DNA of 64,000 bases from Roseateles oligotrophus (GTDB lineage Bacteria; Pseudomonadota; Gammaproteobacteria; Burkholderiales; Burkholderiaceae_C): contig NZ_JACHLP010000013.1 of assembly GCF_014204525.1 (NCBI RefSeq), positions 1 through 64,000 of the forward strand. Direction: 5' to 3'. Shown here in pieces: positions 7,506 through 15,870 of this stretch. The position numbers and the translations under genes are program-made. How positions within the stretch are numbered: position 1 is the stretch's first letter; the number at the start of each line of letters is the position of its first letter. The notes under the pieces are model-generated. The model saw nothing but the letters and a program-made list of their open reading frames with translations. It made no database searches and had not been told where the DNA came from.

Positions 7506-10456
7506 GCCCCGTGCAGCACAAAAGCCGCCCAGACCCGCGGGTCGCGCAGCCTGGCCTGGCCGTGGCGCATGAACTCGCGCTTGCTCAGGGCCAGGGCCTG
7601 CGCCTGGCTCAGGCCCTGGCGCAGATGTTTGAAAAAGCGGGTGACGAAGAGGGCGGTCTCGCGGTCGGCCACCGGCCACAGCGTGGCCAGGGTATTGCCG
7701 TTGCCGGCCACGAAGAGGGCGTAAGACATGCCGACCAGGCCCTCGCCGTTGACGACCCGCCCGCGCGCCGTGTCGCAGGCCGACAGCACGACCAGCTCGC
7801 TGGCCAGGCGCAGCGGCAGCCATTCGGCCACGGAGACAAAGCCGTCGTGCAGCACGTCCTCACCATCGGGCTTGAGCACCAGGCTGGAGAACTCGGGCTG
7901 CTCGGGGTCGAAGTAGCCATGGGCGCTGAACAGCAGGTAGCGAAAGCGCGCCAGCTCGCCGCTGTCCGAGAGCTGGCGCAAGCGCGTCTCGGTGGCGCCG
8001 TCCGCGCTGATCTGCAGCACCTGGGCGGGCGGGAACAGGGCCGCCACCTGCTCCATCTCGTAGCGCGCAAACGGCAGGCGCGGCCAGGCCGAGCGGGCCA
8101 GGGCCTGGCCGGCCTCCTGCAGATTGCGGGCCGAGCGCAGCAGGCCGGAGCGCGAGCGCTGGGCACCATCCGCCGCCTGGGCCTCGTCCGACTGCGGGTA
8201 GCTGGGGTCGCCAAAAGCCAGCAATTGCCGCTCGGCGGCCTGCTCGCCCAGGCGCTGCGCCTGCCTTTGCCGCACCATCTTCAGGGCCGCGAAGCTGTGC
8301 ACCTGCTGGGTCGCCAGGCTTTGGCCCAGCGGCCTGCCCCGCCAGGGCAGGCTGTCCCAGGGCAGCAGCCAGAGCGGGCCGTCGGGGGCGATCAGCAGGC
8401 GGGTGCCGGCGGGCAGGCTGGCCTGCAGAGGCTGCAGCAAGGCCTGGGCCAGTTGCTGGCCCAGGGCCTGCACGGCCTGCGGCGCGCCGACCGAGGTGGC
8501 CCCGGCGGGCTGGCAGTCCGCCTCGGCCGCGGGCGCCGGGGGCAGCAACAACATCGGCACTTGCGCAGCGGCCTGGCTGGGCCCGGCCTCGCCGCAGGGC
8601 TGCGCGGCGCCGGGGCGGCGCCAGCGCCATTGCCCGGCCTCCTGCCAGCGCAGCAGGCGCTGGCTGCCGCCCTCCCCGGCCAGCAGGCTGCGGTACAGCG
8701 CCACCTGTTCGGCCAGCCGGGGCTGGGGGCCCAGATCGTGCCAACGCAGGCGCGCGGCTGAGTCGAGGGTGAAGGCCCGCACACGCTGCTCGGCATCCAG
8801 CAGAAAACTAAGGAACACCTCCCCCGGCCTCAGCAGGCCGGCCGCCTCGGCGGCCTGGGCCTGCGGCGGCCGGGACAGCAAGGCATAGGCCGGATGCTGG
8901 GCCGCCAGCCGGCTTTGCAGCTGGCGCAGCTCGCGGCTGTGCTGCTGCGCCTGTGCCTGGGCCGCCTGGCGGGCCGGCGGGTTCTGCGCCCGGGCCCGCG
9001 CCGCCTCGGCCAGGGCCAGGTCTTGCTGCAGCTGGCGCAGGCCTTGGGCGTCTTCCGTGGGCAGGCCGGCCTGGGCGGCGGCCTGGCCCTGCGCCATCTG
9101 CTCCAGCAGCACGCGGGCCTTGCTCAGCTCCATCAGCTCAAAAGCCTGCTGCGGCCGCCCCTGCGCCAGCAGCAGGTCCATCAGGCGGTGGTAGACGGTG
9201 GCATGCAGCTGCAGCCATTCGCGGCGCTGGGCGGCCGACATCTCGGCCACCTCGCCGCGCTGCTGCTCCAGGCTCTCGACCAGGGCTTGCAAGGTCTGCA
9301 CGGCGGCGGGGCGCTCGCCCAGGGCGGCCTGGGCCTGGGCCAGGCCATAGCGGGCGGCCACCACATCGCCGCCGCCGCGTACGCCCAGCTGCTCAAAACC
9401 CTGCACGGCTTGCTGCAGCGTCGCCCGCGCCGCCGGCCACTGGCCCAGCTGGCCTTGCGCCGCGCCCAGCAGCTGGCGCGCCCGCAAGCCATAGGCCTGC
9501 TCGGCCGTGCCGCTGCGCTCAAACAAGGCCAGGTCTTGCTGCAAACCCGCCTGCGCCTGCTCGGCCTGGCCCAGGGCCAGCAGGCTGTAGGCCAGGCCGC
9601 TGCGCAGGCGCAGCGTCAGGGCGTGCTCGGGGCCCAGGGCGGCCGTGACCGCAAGCACCGCGGCGGCATAGGCCTGCCGGGCTTCTTCAAAACGACCCAG
9701 GCGCATCAGGATGGCGCCGTAGTTGTGGACGGACATGGCGGTGTCGGAATGGCCCTCGCCCAGCGTTTCCCGGCGCAGCGCCAGGGTCTGCTGGGCCAGG
9801 CTCAAGGCCTCGTCCAGCCGCCCGGTCTCCGCCAGGGCCGTGCCGTAATTGGCCATCATGGTCAGCGTGTCCGCATGCCGCAGGCCCAGGCTTTGCTGCT
9901 GGGCCTGCATGGCGCGCTCGAACAGGCGGCCCGCAGCATCCCACTCGGCCAGGCGGCTCAGGCAGGCGGCCAGGTTTTGCAGCGTCATCAGGGTCAGCTC
10001 ATGCTGGGGGCCCAGCACCCGCTCCTGCAGGGCCAGGGCTTGCTGCCCCAGTTGCTTGGCCTCACGGAAGCGGGCGTTGTAGAGCAGGGCGACGCTTAGA
10101 TTGCTCATATCCGTCAGCGTGCGCTGATCCTCCTCGCCATGCAGCTCGCGGCGCAGCGGCAACAGCTGCTGGCGCAGTGCCAGGCTGTCGGCGTAACGGC
10201 CCAGCTCGCTCAGGGTGGTGCCCATCAGGCTGAGCAGCTCCAGGCTGCGGGGGTCGCGCTCACCCCATTGCCGGCGCGCCTCGCTCAGGGCCGGCTCCAG
10301 GCGCTGCAGCGCGGCATCGGGCCGGCCCTCGTCCAGCAAGGCATTGACCTCGAGCAGCGCCGGAGAGTCGCTGGCCGAGTCCTGCACCGCCATGGCACCG
10401 CCCCAGGCATGGACGGCCGCAAGACCCAGCAGGGCCGACAAGATTGTTTTTCTCAT
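7502..10456 (-). CDS. secreted TPR-CHAT cysteine protease
   Basis: 984 residues. A signal peptide (about 1-23, ending GGAMA) is followed by tandem TPR-like helical repeats (about 30-340, repeated blocks of the type LGEGHSDTAMSVHNYG), a Gln/Ala-rich helical region (about 400-540) and a C-terminal CHAT domain (about 640-984). The CHAT dyad is intact: His846 in FSAHGYF and Cys894 in LSACDTARG. CHAT domains are caspase/separase relatives, and the TPR part usually recognises a partner. The gene is divergent from the ECF-like sigma gene (112 bases apart) and coupled to the caspase-like gene. Unlike cytoplasmic TPR-CHAT proteases this one carries an export signal. Confidence 0.88.
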   Translation of the reverse strand: MRKTILSALLGLAAVHAWGGAMAVQDSASDSPALLEVNALLDEGRPDAALQRLEPALSEARRQWGERDPRSLELLSLMGTTLSELGRYADSLALRQQLLPLRRELHGEEDQRTLTDMSNLSVALLYNARFREAKQLGQQALALQERVLGPQHELTLMTLQNLAACLSRLAEWDAAGRLFERAMQAQQQSLGLRHADTLTMMANYGTALAETGRLDEALSLAQQTLALRRETLGEGHSDTAMSVHNYGAILMRLGRFEEARQAYAAAVLAVTAALGPEHALTLRLRSGLAYSLLALGQAEQAQAGLQQDLALFERSGTAEQAYGLRARQLLGAAQGQLGQWPAARATLQQAVQGFEQLGVRGGGDVVAARYGLAQAQAALGERPAAVQTLQALVESLEQQRGEVAEMSAAQRREWLQLHATVYHRLMDLLLAQGRPQQAFELMELSKARVLLEQMAQGQAAAQAGLPTEDAQGLRQLQQDLALAEAARARAQNPPARQAAQAQAQQHSRELRQLQSRLAAQHPAYALLSRPPQAQAAEAAGLLRPGEVFLSFLLDAEQRVRAFTLDSAARLRWHDLGPQPRLAEQVALYRSLLAGEGGSQRLLRWQEAGQWRWRRPGAAQPCGEAGPSQAAAQVPMLLLPPAPAAEADCQPAGATSVGAPQAVQALGQQLAQALLQPLQASLPAGTRLLIAPDGPLWLLPWDSLPWRGRPLGQSLATQQVHSFAALKMVRQRQAQRLGEQAAERQLLAFGDPSYPQSDEAQAADGAQRSRSGLLRSARNLQEAGQALARSAWPRLPFARYEMEQVAALFPPAQVLQISADGATETRLRQLSDSGELARFRYLLFSAHGYFDPEQPEFSSLVLKPDGEDVLHDGFVSVAEWLPLRLASELVVLSACDTARGRVVNGEGLVGMSYALFVAGNGNTLATLWPVADRETALFVTRFFKHLRQGLSQAQALALSKREFMRHGQARLRDPRVWAAFVLHGA

Positions 10457-10530
10457 GGGATTCCATTGTTGTCAGTCCAAGATCGCCGGCAGGCATCTTG
10501 CCACGGGCGATCAGCGCACGGGCGCGGCTT

Positions 10531-10561
10531 GGCCTGACAATGCGCGCGCACCCCGCTCTTC
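10531..10561 (+). promoter_or_regulatory. candidate ECF promoter upstream of the sigma gene
   Basis: GGCCTGACAA, 14 bases, GCTCTTC. The identical bipartite arrangement with the same spacing recurs at 11913-11943 before the lipoprotein gene. Such paired boxes in front of a sigma gene and a neighbour are typical of ECF autoregulation. GCTCTTC ends only 7 bases before the sigma ATG at 10569, so the transcript would be nearly leaderless. Confidence 0.6.
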
Positions 10562-10568
10562 CCTGCGG

Positions 10569-11231
10569 ATGAACGCGCTTGATATGCCTGCCCGACCCTT
10601 GTTCGACGCCCCCGCCTTCCTCCAGGCCCTGCGGCTCGGTGGCTCCGCCGCCGAGCGCGCCACGCTGGGCCTGCTGCAGCATTACCGGCCCTTGCTGCGC
10701 GCCTGGCTGCGCACCGCCGGCGTGGCGGCCGGCGATGTCGATGACTTGATCAGCGAGATCCTGTTCAAGGCCGTCACCGGCGCCCATGCCCTGCGCTCGG
10801 CGGCGGCCTTCCACAGCTGGCTGATGCAGATTGCCCGGCACGAGCTGGGCGCACATTGGCAGCAGCGCCAGCGCGAGCGGCAGCTGTTTGTGAACACCCC
10901 GCCCGGCCCGGAGGCCGAGGTCGCCGAGGCCCTGAACCTGCTGGAGCAATGGCCCGACGAGGGCCTGTCCGACCCCTTGCTGCGCCTGTGCCTGCAGGGC
11001 CAGCTGGCGCACTTCAAGCAGCAGTCTCAGGAGCGCCATGCCTGCATCACCCTGATCGCCCTGGGCCATGAGGCCGCCGAGATTGCCGAGCTGATCGGGC
11101 GCAGCTACGGCGCCACGCGCCAGTACATGAGCCAGTGCTGCGCCGCCCTGCTGGAGGCCTTGAAGCCCTGCCTGAGCGAGGCCCAGCAACAAAGCCTGAA
11201 ACGGGGCCAGGCCCAAGGAGTGAAGCCATGA
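10569..11231 (+). CDS. ECF-like RNA polymerase sigma factor
   Basis: 220 residues. Residues about 20-95 form sigma region 2, with PLLRAWLR, DDLISEILFKAV and FHSWLMQIARHELGAHW resembling the core-binding and -10 recognition helices. A second helix-turn-helix at about 165-205 (EIAELIGRSYGATRQYMSQC) fits region 4, which reads the -35 element. The linker is longer and the sequence more divergent than in classical RpoE. The ATG at 10569 is preceded by no strong ribosome site; ATG 10584 is an alternative. It overlaps the next gene by ATGA (11228-11231), the standard layout of sigma/anti-sigma pairs. Confidence 0.78.
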   Translation: MNALDMPARPLFDAPAFLQALRLGGSAAERATLGLLQHYRPLLRAWLRTAGVAAGDVDDLISEILFKAVTGAHALRSAAAFHSWLMQIARHELGAHWQQRQRERQLFVNTPPGPEAEVAEALNLLEQWPDEGLSDPLLRLCLQGQLAHFKQQSQERHACITLIALGHEAAEIAELIGRSYGATRQYMSQCCAALLEALKPCLSEAQQQSLKRGQAQGVKP

Positions 11232-11884
11232 AGAACGAGCACAAGCCAGACCCGGGCCTGGACCCGCAGGCTTGCTGGGACGCGCTGAGCGCGCGCGCGG
11301 CCGGCGCGGGCCAGGCCAGCGCCCGCGCCGGCCGGCTGCTGCGCGAGCTCTTGCAGCAGGCGCCGCCGGACGAGGCCGAGCAGCGTCGCGACGCCCAGCT
11401 CGACCAGGCCTTGCTGCAGCGCTTGCGCGCCAACGGGGCCCTGGCCGGTGACCGCCCGGCCCGGCGGCCCTTCTTCGGCTGGCGGCTTGGCGCGGCGGGC
11501 TCCGGCCTGGCCCTGGCCGGCCTGGCGGCCCTGCTGCTCTGGCCCGGCGGGCCCGAGCCAGCACTGCACGGCGATGCCCAGGACGAGGCCGGCCGCATGC
11601 GTGGCGACGCAGCGGCGCAGACGCTGCAAGTCCAGAATCCACAGGCCTGGAGCGAGGATCTGCAAGCCTTGCTGCAGCGCCAGCAGATCCCGCTGCGCAT
11701 CACGGCGCTGGGCGGCGGGCGCCTGGAGCTGCAAGCCCAGCTGCCGCCAGACGACGCGCAAGCGCCCGCGCTGCGGCAAGGCCTGGCACAGCGCGGCGTG
11801 CAAGCGCCCAGAAAGGGCCGGCTCTGGCTGCTGCTGACGCCGCTGCCCGGCAGCGCTGCCGCGGCTTCGGCAAGCGCTCGGTGA
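11228..11884 (+). CDS. single-pass membrane protein, candidate anti-sigma factor
   Basis: 218 residues, no recognised family. The N-terminal 80 residues are charged and helical (cytoplasmic by the positive-inside rule, RPARRPFF just before the membrane). One transmembrane helix spans about 84-106. A periplasmic tail of about 110 residues follows. No zinc-binding HxxxCxxC anti-sigma motif is present. The ATGA overlap with the sigma gene and the topology match anti-sigma factors of the RseA/FecR type, hence the inferred role of sequestering the sigma factor until the periplasmic part is sensed or cleaved. The function is inferred from position and topology only. Confidence 0.6.
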   Translation: MKNEHKPDPGLDPQACWDALSARAAGAGQASARAGRLLRELLQQAPPDEAEQRRDAQLDQALLQRLRANGALAGDRPARRPFFGWRLGAAGSGLALAGLAALLLWPGGPEPALHGDAQDEAGRMRGDAAAQTLQVQNPQAWSEDLQALLQRQQIPLRITALGGGRLELQAQLPPDDAQAPALRQGLAQRGVQAPRKGRLWLLLTPLPGSAAAASASAR

Positions 11885-11894
11885 TAGGGGATTT

Positions 11895-11912
11895 CCCGGG
11901 TTTGCGCCCGGG
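11895..11912. terminator. GC hairpin after the sigma/anti-sigma pair
   Basis: CCCGGG, a 6-base loop, CCCGGG, immediately after the anti-sigma candidate and directly before the second promoter-like motif. There is no T run, so it is a weak terminator candidate that may simply insulate the next promoter. Confidence 0.3.
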
Positions 11913-11943
11913 GGCCTGACAAATGCGCGGCAAGACGCTCTTC
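11913..11943 (+). promoter_or_regulatory. candidate ECF promoter upstream of the lipoprotein gene
   Basis: GGCCTGACAA, 14 bases, GCTCTTC, a match in both boxes and in spacing to 10531-10561. The intervening bases are partly shared as well (TGCGCG). It ends 32 bases before the ATG at 11976. This predicts that the lipoprotein is a target of the adjacent sigma factor. Confidence 0.6.
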
Positions 11944-11975
11944 ACCAACGTCATTGACCCCAGAAAGCCCAAGCC

Positions 11976-13703
11976 ATGCCTACGCCTTACTCAGCTCCTG
12001 CGACTCCCTGCCCCTCGCCTGCCCTCCCACTGATCGCCCTCAGCCTGGCCACAGGCCTGCTGCTGACGGCTTGCGGCGGCGATGGCGGGGCCGGCCAGAC
12101 CCCGGCACCCGCGCCCGCGCCAGCACCCGCTCCGGCCTTCAAGGGCGTCAGCCTCGGCGGCACGGCCGCCGTTGGCCTGGCCCTGGCCGGCGCCAAACTG
12201 GAGGCCAAATGCAGCGTGGGCGCGGGCAGCACCACGACCGCCAGCGACGGCAGCTACAGCCTCAAGATGGACGGCGCGGCCCTACCCTGCGCGCTGCGCC
12301 TGAGCAGCAGCGATGGCAGCCGCGTCCTGCACTCCCTGGCCGAGGGCACGGGCAGCGCGGCCGAGGGCCTTGTCACGACCGCCAATATCAGCCCCCTGAC
12401 CGAGCTGGTGCTGGCCAAGCTGGCCGGCAGCGCCAGCACGCCGGCCGAGCTGTACGCCGGCTACAACGCCGCCAACAGCCCGACGGCGGCCCAGATCGCC
12501 CAGGCCAAGAGCGCGGTGGCGGCCGCGCTCAAACCGGTGCTCAACCTGGACGGCATCGACCCCATCAGCAGCGCTTTCAAGGCCGCTACCGCGGCCGGCA
12601 CGCCCGGTGACGCCACCGACCAGAAGCTCGACACCTTGATGGCCGCCCTGGCCCGGGGCAAGACCACGCTGGCCGCACTCGCCAACACCCTGCTCAGCAG
12701 CGGCTCGGCCGAGGCGGCGGCCGCCGCCGTCAGCGCCGCCCTCACAGCGCCACCGCTGGCCGACTGCCCCACGCTGCGCAGCGGCAGCTATGCCATGGTC
12801 AGCCGCCGCGGCGAAGTGCAGGAAATGCAGCTCGACCTCGCCCGCATGGAGGCCAGCGACGCCCAGAGCACGCTCAAACTCGTCGCCACGGCCGAGGCCT
12901 GCCGCTTCGCCGGCCTGGATGGCCAGGGCCGCAAGCAGGTCGAGATCGCCTTCGGCGCGCAAGCCGTGGGCCTGGGCGTGACCGAGGCCGACGCCCAGGG
13001 GGACCGCGGCACCGCCCTGTTCTTCCCCAAGCAGACCTTGGCACTCGCCGATCTGGCCGGCGCCTGGACGCTGGTGGACTGGGATCAGCCCTCCTCGACC
13101 CAATTGCCGCGCTTAGGGCTGGCCAGTGTCACGCTGGCGGCCGACGGCGGCTTCGTCGCCCAGGGCTGCACGCAGACCGGCGGCGTCGCCGATTGCAGCG
13201 ATCCGGCGCGCAAAAACCAGGGGCAGATCAGCCTGAACGCCAAGGGCCAGCTGCAGCTACCCGGCGGCGCCCTGGGTTATGCCTTCCGCAGCAGCGACGG
13301 GACGCAGATGCTGGCCTGGGGCAAGCCCAATGGCGGCGGCATGACGCTGCTGAGCCGGGCCAAACCCCTGGCCCTGCCGGCCGTGGGCAGCAGCTACAAG
13401 GCCTGGGAATCCAATGGTTATGCCGCCCTGCCCGCCCCGGACGTGTTTGTGGCCCAGGCCCTGGGCGCGTTTGAGACCCGCTTCAGCACCGCCGATGCCG
13501 CGGCCGGCAGCTTCGGCACGACGGAAGGCGTGCTGCTGTTCGCCAACAAGCCCCTGCCCGGCCTGGTCTACCGGCCGGCCGGCCAGAGCGGCGGCAAGAG
13601 CTGGACCGAAGGCGTGCTGCTGGAGGTGAAGGGTCTGCTGTATGTGATGGGCAGCGGCGACGCCAACCAGGCCTCGCTCATCCTGGCCTTGCAAAAGCCC
13701 TGA
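11976..13703 (+). CDS. outer lipoprotein of unknown function
   Basis: 575 residues. The signal peptide ends in a lipobox LLTAC with lipidated Cys33, then GGDGGAG and a Pro-Ala repeat linker (about 41-54). Residues about 55-110 look like a small beta domain of the carboxypeptidase-regulatory type ([17 protein letters not shown]). The rest is Ala-rich helical (about 110-260) and then beta-rich with no recognised family. It is preceded by the same promoter-like boxes as the sigma gene, so it may be the envelope target, sensor or substrate of the sigma/protease locus. No catalytic motif was seen. Confidence 0.75.
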   Translation: MPTPYSAPATPCPSPALPLIALSLATGLLLTACGGDGGAGQTPAPAPAPAPAPAFKGVSLGGTAAVGLALAGAKLEAKCSVGAGSTTTASDGSYSLKMDGAALPCALRLSSSDGSRVLHSLAEGTGSAAEGLVTTANISPLTELVLAKLAGSASTPAELYAGYNAANSPTAAQIAQAKSAVAAALKPVLNLDGIDPISSAFKAATAAGTPGDATDQKLDTLMAALARGKTTLAALANTLLSSGSAEAAAAAVSAALTAPPLADCPTLRSGSYAMVSRRGEVQEMQLDLARMEASDAQSTLKLVATAEACRFAGLDGQGRKQVEIAFGAQAVGLGVTEADAQGDRGTALFFPKQTLALADLAGAWTLVDWDQPSSTQLPRLGLASVTLAADGGFVAQGCTQTGGVADCSDPARKNQGQISLNAKGQLQLPGGALGYAFRSSDGTQMLAWGKPNGGGMTLLSRAKPLALPAVGSSYKAWESNGYAALPAPDVFVAQALGAFETRFSTADAAAGSFGTTEGVLLFANKPLPGLVYRPAGQSGGKSWTEGVLLEVKGLLYVMGSGDANQASLILALQKP

Positions 13704-13738
13704 CAAGCTCGCGGGCGGGGCCAGCGACAATCGGCGCC

Positions 13739-14650
13739 ATGAGTTCCATCGCCTCGCCCACCCCCTCCCGCCTGCAGCTCTACCTCCAGCTGATACGCTG
13801 GGACCGCCCGGCCGGCTGGCTGCTGCTCTTGTGGCCCACGCTGTCGGCCCTGTGGATCGCCGCCGACGGCTGGCCGGGCTGGCATTTGCTGAGCGTCTTC
13901 ACGCTGGGCACGGTGCTGATGCGCTCGGCCGGCTGCTGCGTCAACGATGTGGCCGACCGCGACTTTGACAAACACGTCAAGCGCACGGCCAATCGCCCCG
14001 TCACCAGCGGCGCGGTCTCGGTCAAGGAAGCCTTGGGGCTGGGCGCGCTGCTGGCCCTGGCCTCGTTCGGCCTGGTGCTGACGAGCAATCCCCCCACCAT
14101 CCTGCTCAGCTTCGCGGCCCTGGCCGTGACCCTGCTCTACCCCTATGCCAAGCGGGTGCTGAATATGCCGCAGGCGGTGCTGGGTGTGGCCTTCAGCTTC
14201 GGCATCCCGATGGCGTTTGCGGCCGCGCTGGGCGGCAATGAATGGAGCCTGGCGGCCATCCAGGCGGCGGTGCCGCGTTCGGCCTGGGCCCTGCTGCTGG
14301 CCAATCTGTTCTGGGTGCTGGCCTACGACACCGAGTACGCCATGGTCGATCGCGACGACGACATCCGCATCGGCATCAAGACCTCGGCGCTGACGCTGGG
14401 GCGTTTCGACGTGGCCGGCGTGATGGCCTTCTACGCCATCTATCTGGGCAGTTGGGCGGCCCTGGGCCTGCGCCTGGGCCTGGGCTGGATCTTCCTGGCC
14501 GGCGTGGCCGTGGCCGCCGCACAAGTGCTCTGGCATTACCGCCTGATCAAGGACCGCAGCCGCGAAGGCTGCTTCAAGGCCTTCCGCGAAAACCACTGGC
14601 TGGGTTTCGCCGTTTTCGCCGGCACGGTGCTGGACCTGGCAATGCGTTGA
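13739..14650 (+). CDS. ubiA: 4-hydroxybenzoate polyprenyltransferase
   Basis: 303 residues, full length. An inner-membrane enzyme that joins the polyprenyl chain to 4-hydroxybenzoate in ubiquinone synthesis. Both aspartate-rich motifs that bind Mg-diphosphate are present: NDVADRDFD in the first half and [12 protein letters not shown] in the second, with about eight to nine hydrophobic helices. Chorismate lyase (ubiC), which makes its substrate, lies nearby on the opposite strand at 15279-15857. Confidence 0.95.
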   Translation: MSSIASPTPSRLQLYLQLIRWDRPAGWLLLLWPTLSALWIAADGWPGWHLLSVFTLGTVLMRSAGCCVNDVADRDFDKHVKRTANRPVTSGAVSVKEALGLGALLALASFGLVLTSNPPTILLSFAALAVTLLYPYAKRVLNMPQAVLGVAFSFGIPMAFAAALGGNEWSLAAIQAAVPRSAWALLLANLFWVLAYDTEYAMVDRDDDIRIGIKTSALTLGRFDVAGVMAFYAIYLGSWAALGLRLGLGWIFLAGVAVAAAQVLWHYRLIKDRSREGCFKAFRENHWLGFAVFAGTVLDLAMR

Positions 14651-14677
14651 ACTTGCCGCACGCGGCAAGTTCAACGC
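14644..14677. terminator. strong hairpin at the end of ubiA
   Basis: A perfect 15-bp inverted repeat (left arm 14644-14658, right arm 14663-14677) with loop CACG. The left arm includes the ubiA stop codon. There is no long T run, but the stem is very stable, and it sits between convergent genes, so it probably terminates both. Confidence 0.65.
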
Positions 14678-14704
14678 GCCGAGAGCACAGGCCTGCGCTA
14701 GCGC

Positions 14705-15241
14705 TCAGCTGTTCTTCAGCGCGGCCTTGAGGTTCTTGGCCTCGACCCGCTTGGCCTTGGTGGCGGCACGCTGGTAGGCTTCTTCGGCCTGCTCGCGCAA
14801 CTCCACGGCCTTGGCCAGGGCAGCTTGGTACTTCTCCACCGTGTAGGTGTTTTCGGTTCCGATATAGACGCTGCGGCCGCGCGGCGAACCTCCGAAACGC
14901 GGCAACGATACGGCAAAGCTGCAATCGCGTACCCGGCTGCTGGCGCGCTGGCGCACGATAGGGCCGGAGATACCGACCGGCAGACTGCTGCCCTTGTTAC
15001 CGCTGGGCCGACGTTGCAGGCGTGACGGCGCCGGCAACTTGGCAATTCGACTCAATAATTCCTTGGTGGCTGCCGCCAACGCTGCCGCTGCGCCGCTACC
15101 GTCCTGCGAGTGATCAGAGAACAGCTTGGTGCCGCCGTAGCGAAGTTGCCAGCCATGGGTGGACTGATGGTCGATACGCTGAATGCACTGCGGCACAGAA
15201 AATTGCTGGCCGCTAAAAATGACGATGTCTCTGGTTTTCAT
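14705..15241 (-). CDS. AP2-like two-repeat protein
   Basis: 178 residues. Two short segments resemble bacterial AP2/integrase-type DNA-binding domains. The first (about 30-65) contains HGWQLRYGGTKLFSD followed by an Ala-rich helix; the second (about 95-150) contains AVSLPRFGGSPRGRSVYIG followed by a Lys/Glu helix. Such domains bind DNA through a three-stranded sheet. I chose ATG 15241 because GAGGA lies 6-7 bases upstream. The gene lies 37 bases after ubiC in the same direction and may be its distal partner. The family call is tentative and no function is known. Confidence 0.6.
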   Translation of the reverse strand: MKTRDIVIFSGQQFSVPQCIQRIDHQSTHGWQLRYGGTKLFSDHSQDGSGAAAALAAATKELLSRIAKLPAPSRLQRRPSGNKGSSLPVGISGPIVRQRASSRVRDCSFAVSLPRFGGSPRGRSVYIGTENTYTVEKYQAALAKAVELREQAEEAYQRAATKAKRVEAKNLKAALKNS

Positions 15242-15278
15242 GAGATTCCTCAAACTGCTTGATGAACCTCCCTGTGGT

Positions 15279-15857
15279 TCACAGTTTAGAGCCAGGCCTC
15301 GTCCTAACGCTTTGCTTACCCCCCCCTAATTTGGGTGAGATGCCTGCCAAATCAGGCACGAAAAGCTCCATCACGCGCAAGTCCGCGCCACCCCGACTGA
15401 ATACCGAATTACGTGACCACAACATCTGTGCGGAGGGCGGAACGCCTGTCGCTTGCAGCCACTGCTTTTTCATCTGCCGTCGAGTGTGGCCGTTACGGGA
15501 AAGCCGTCTTGGCTGCAGTTCGCTGCGCTTGACCCGGGGGTCGGCGTAAAGCAGATTCGCCAGCGGCCTGGAGCCCAGACCCTTGAGCGAGCGCCAGGGT
15601 CCGGCCAGGGCACTCGCGTGCAAGGAGGAACGAGCCCACACCAGCGGGGTCCCATCAACACGCAAGATAACTTCACGGACAAACGTACAGCCGCGGCGCG
15701 GCAGACCCAGGGCCTTGAGCTCCTGCGCACGCAAAGGCTGGGTGCCTTGGCGCAGGATCTGGACCTCGAAATGCTGGCCCAGGCGGGCCAGGCGGCGGCT
15801 CAAAGAGCCCGGCGCGCGCAGCCAGGCGCGCAATGTGTCTCGACTCGCAATACCCAT
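15279..15857 (-). CDS. ubiC: chorismate lyase
   Basis: 192 residues. It splits chorismate into 4-hydroxybenzoate and pyruvate, the entry to ubiquinone synthesis. Family features are WLRAPGSLSRRLARL near the N-terminus, the FVREVILRVDG core with its conserved Arg/Glu, SSLHASALAGPWRSLKGLGSRPL in the middle and LWSRNSVFSRGG near the end. It starts 13 bases after the proC stop, so proC-ubiC are likely cotranscribed. The C-terminal tail is longer than usual and follows a G8 tract (15319-15326 on the plus strand as C8); one extra G would give an immediate stop. The start has no good ribosome site, so coupling to proC is likely. Confidence 0.85.
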   Translation of the reverse strand: MGIASRDTLRAWLRAPGSLSRRLARLGQHFEVQILRQGTQPLRAQELKALGLPRRGCTFVREVILRVDGTPLVWARSSLHASALAGPWRSLKGLGSRPLANLLYADPRVKRSELQPRRLSRNGHTRRQMKKQWLQATGVPPSAQMLWSRNSVFSRGGADLRVMELFVPDLAGISPKLGGGKQSVRTRPGSKL

Positions 15858-15870
15858 ATTCGGAGGAAAT

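Noticed and set aside
10460-10500. CTGACAA on the minus strand before the TPR-CHAT gene as a third sigma promoter
   Set aside because: No GCTCTTC at the 14-base spacing; probably chance.
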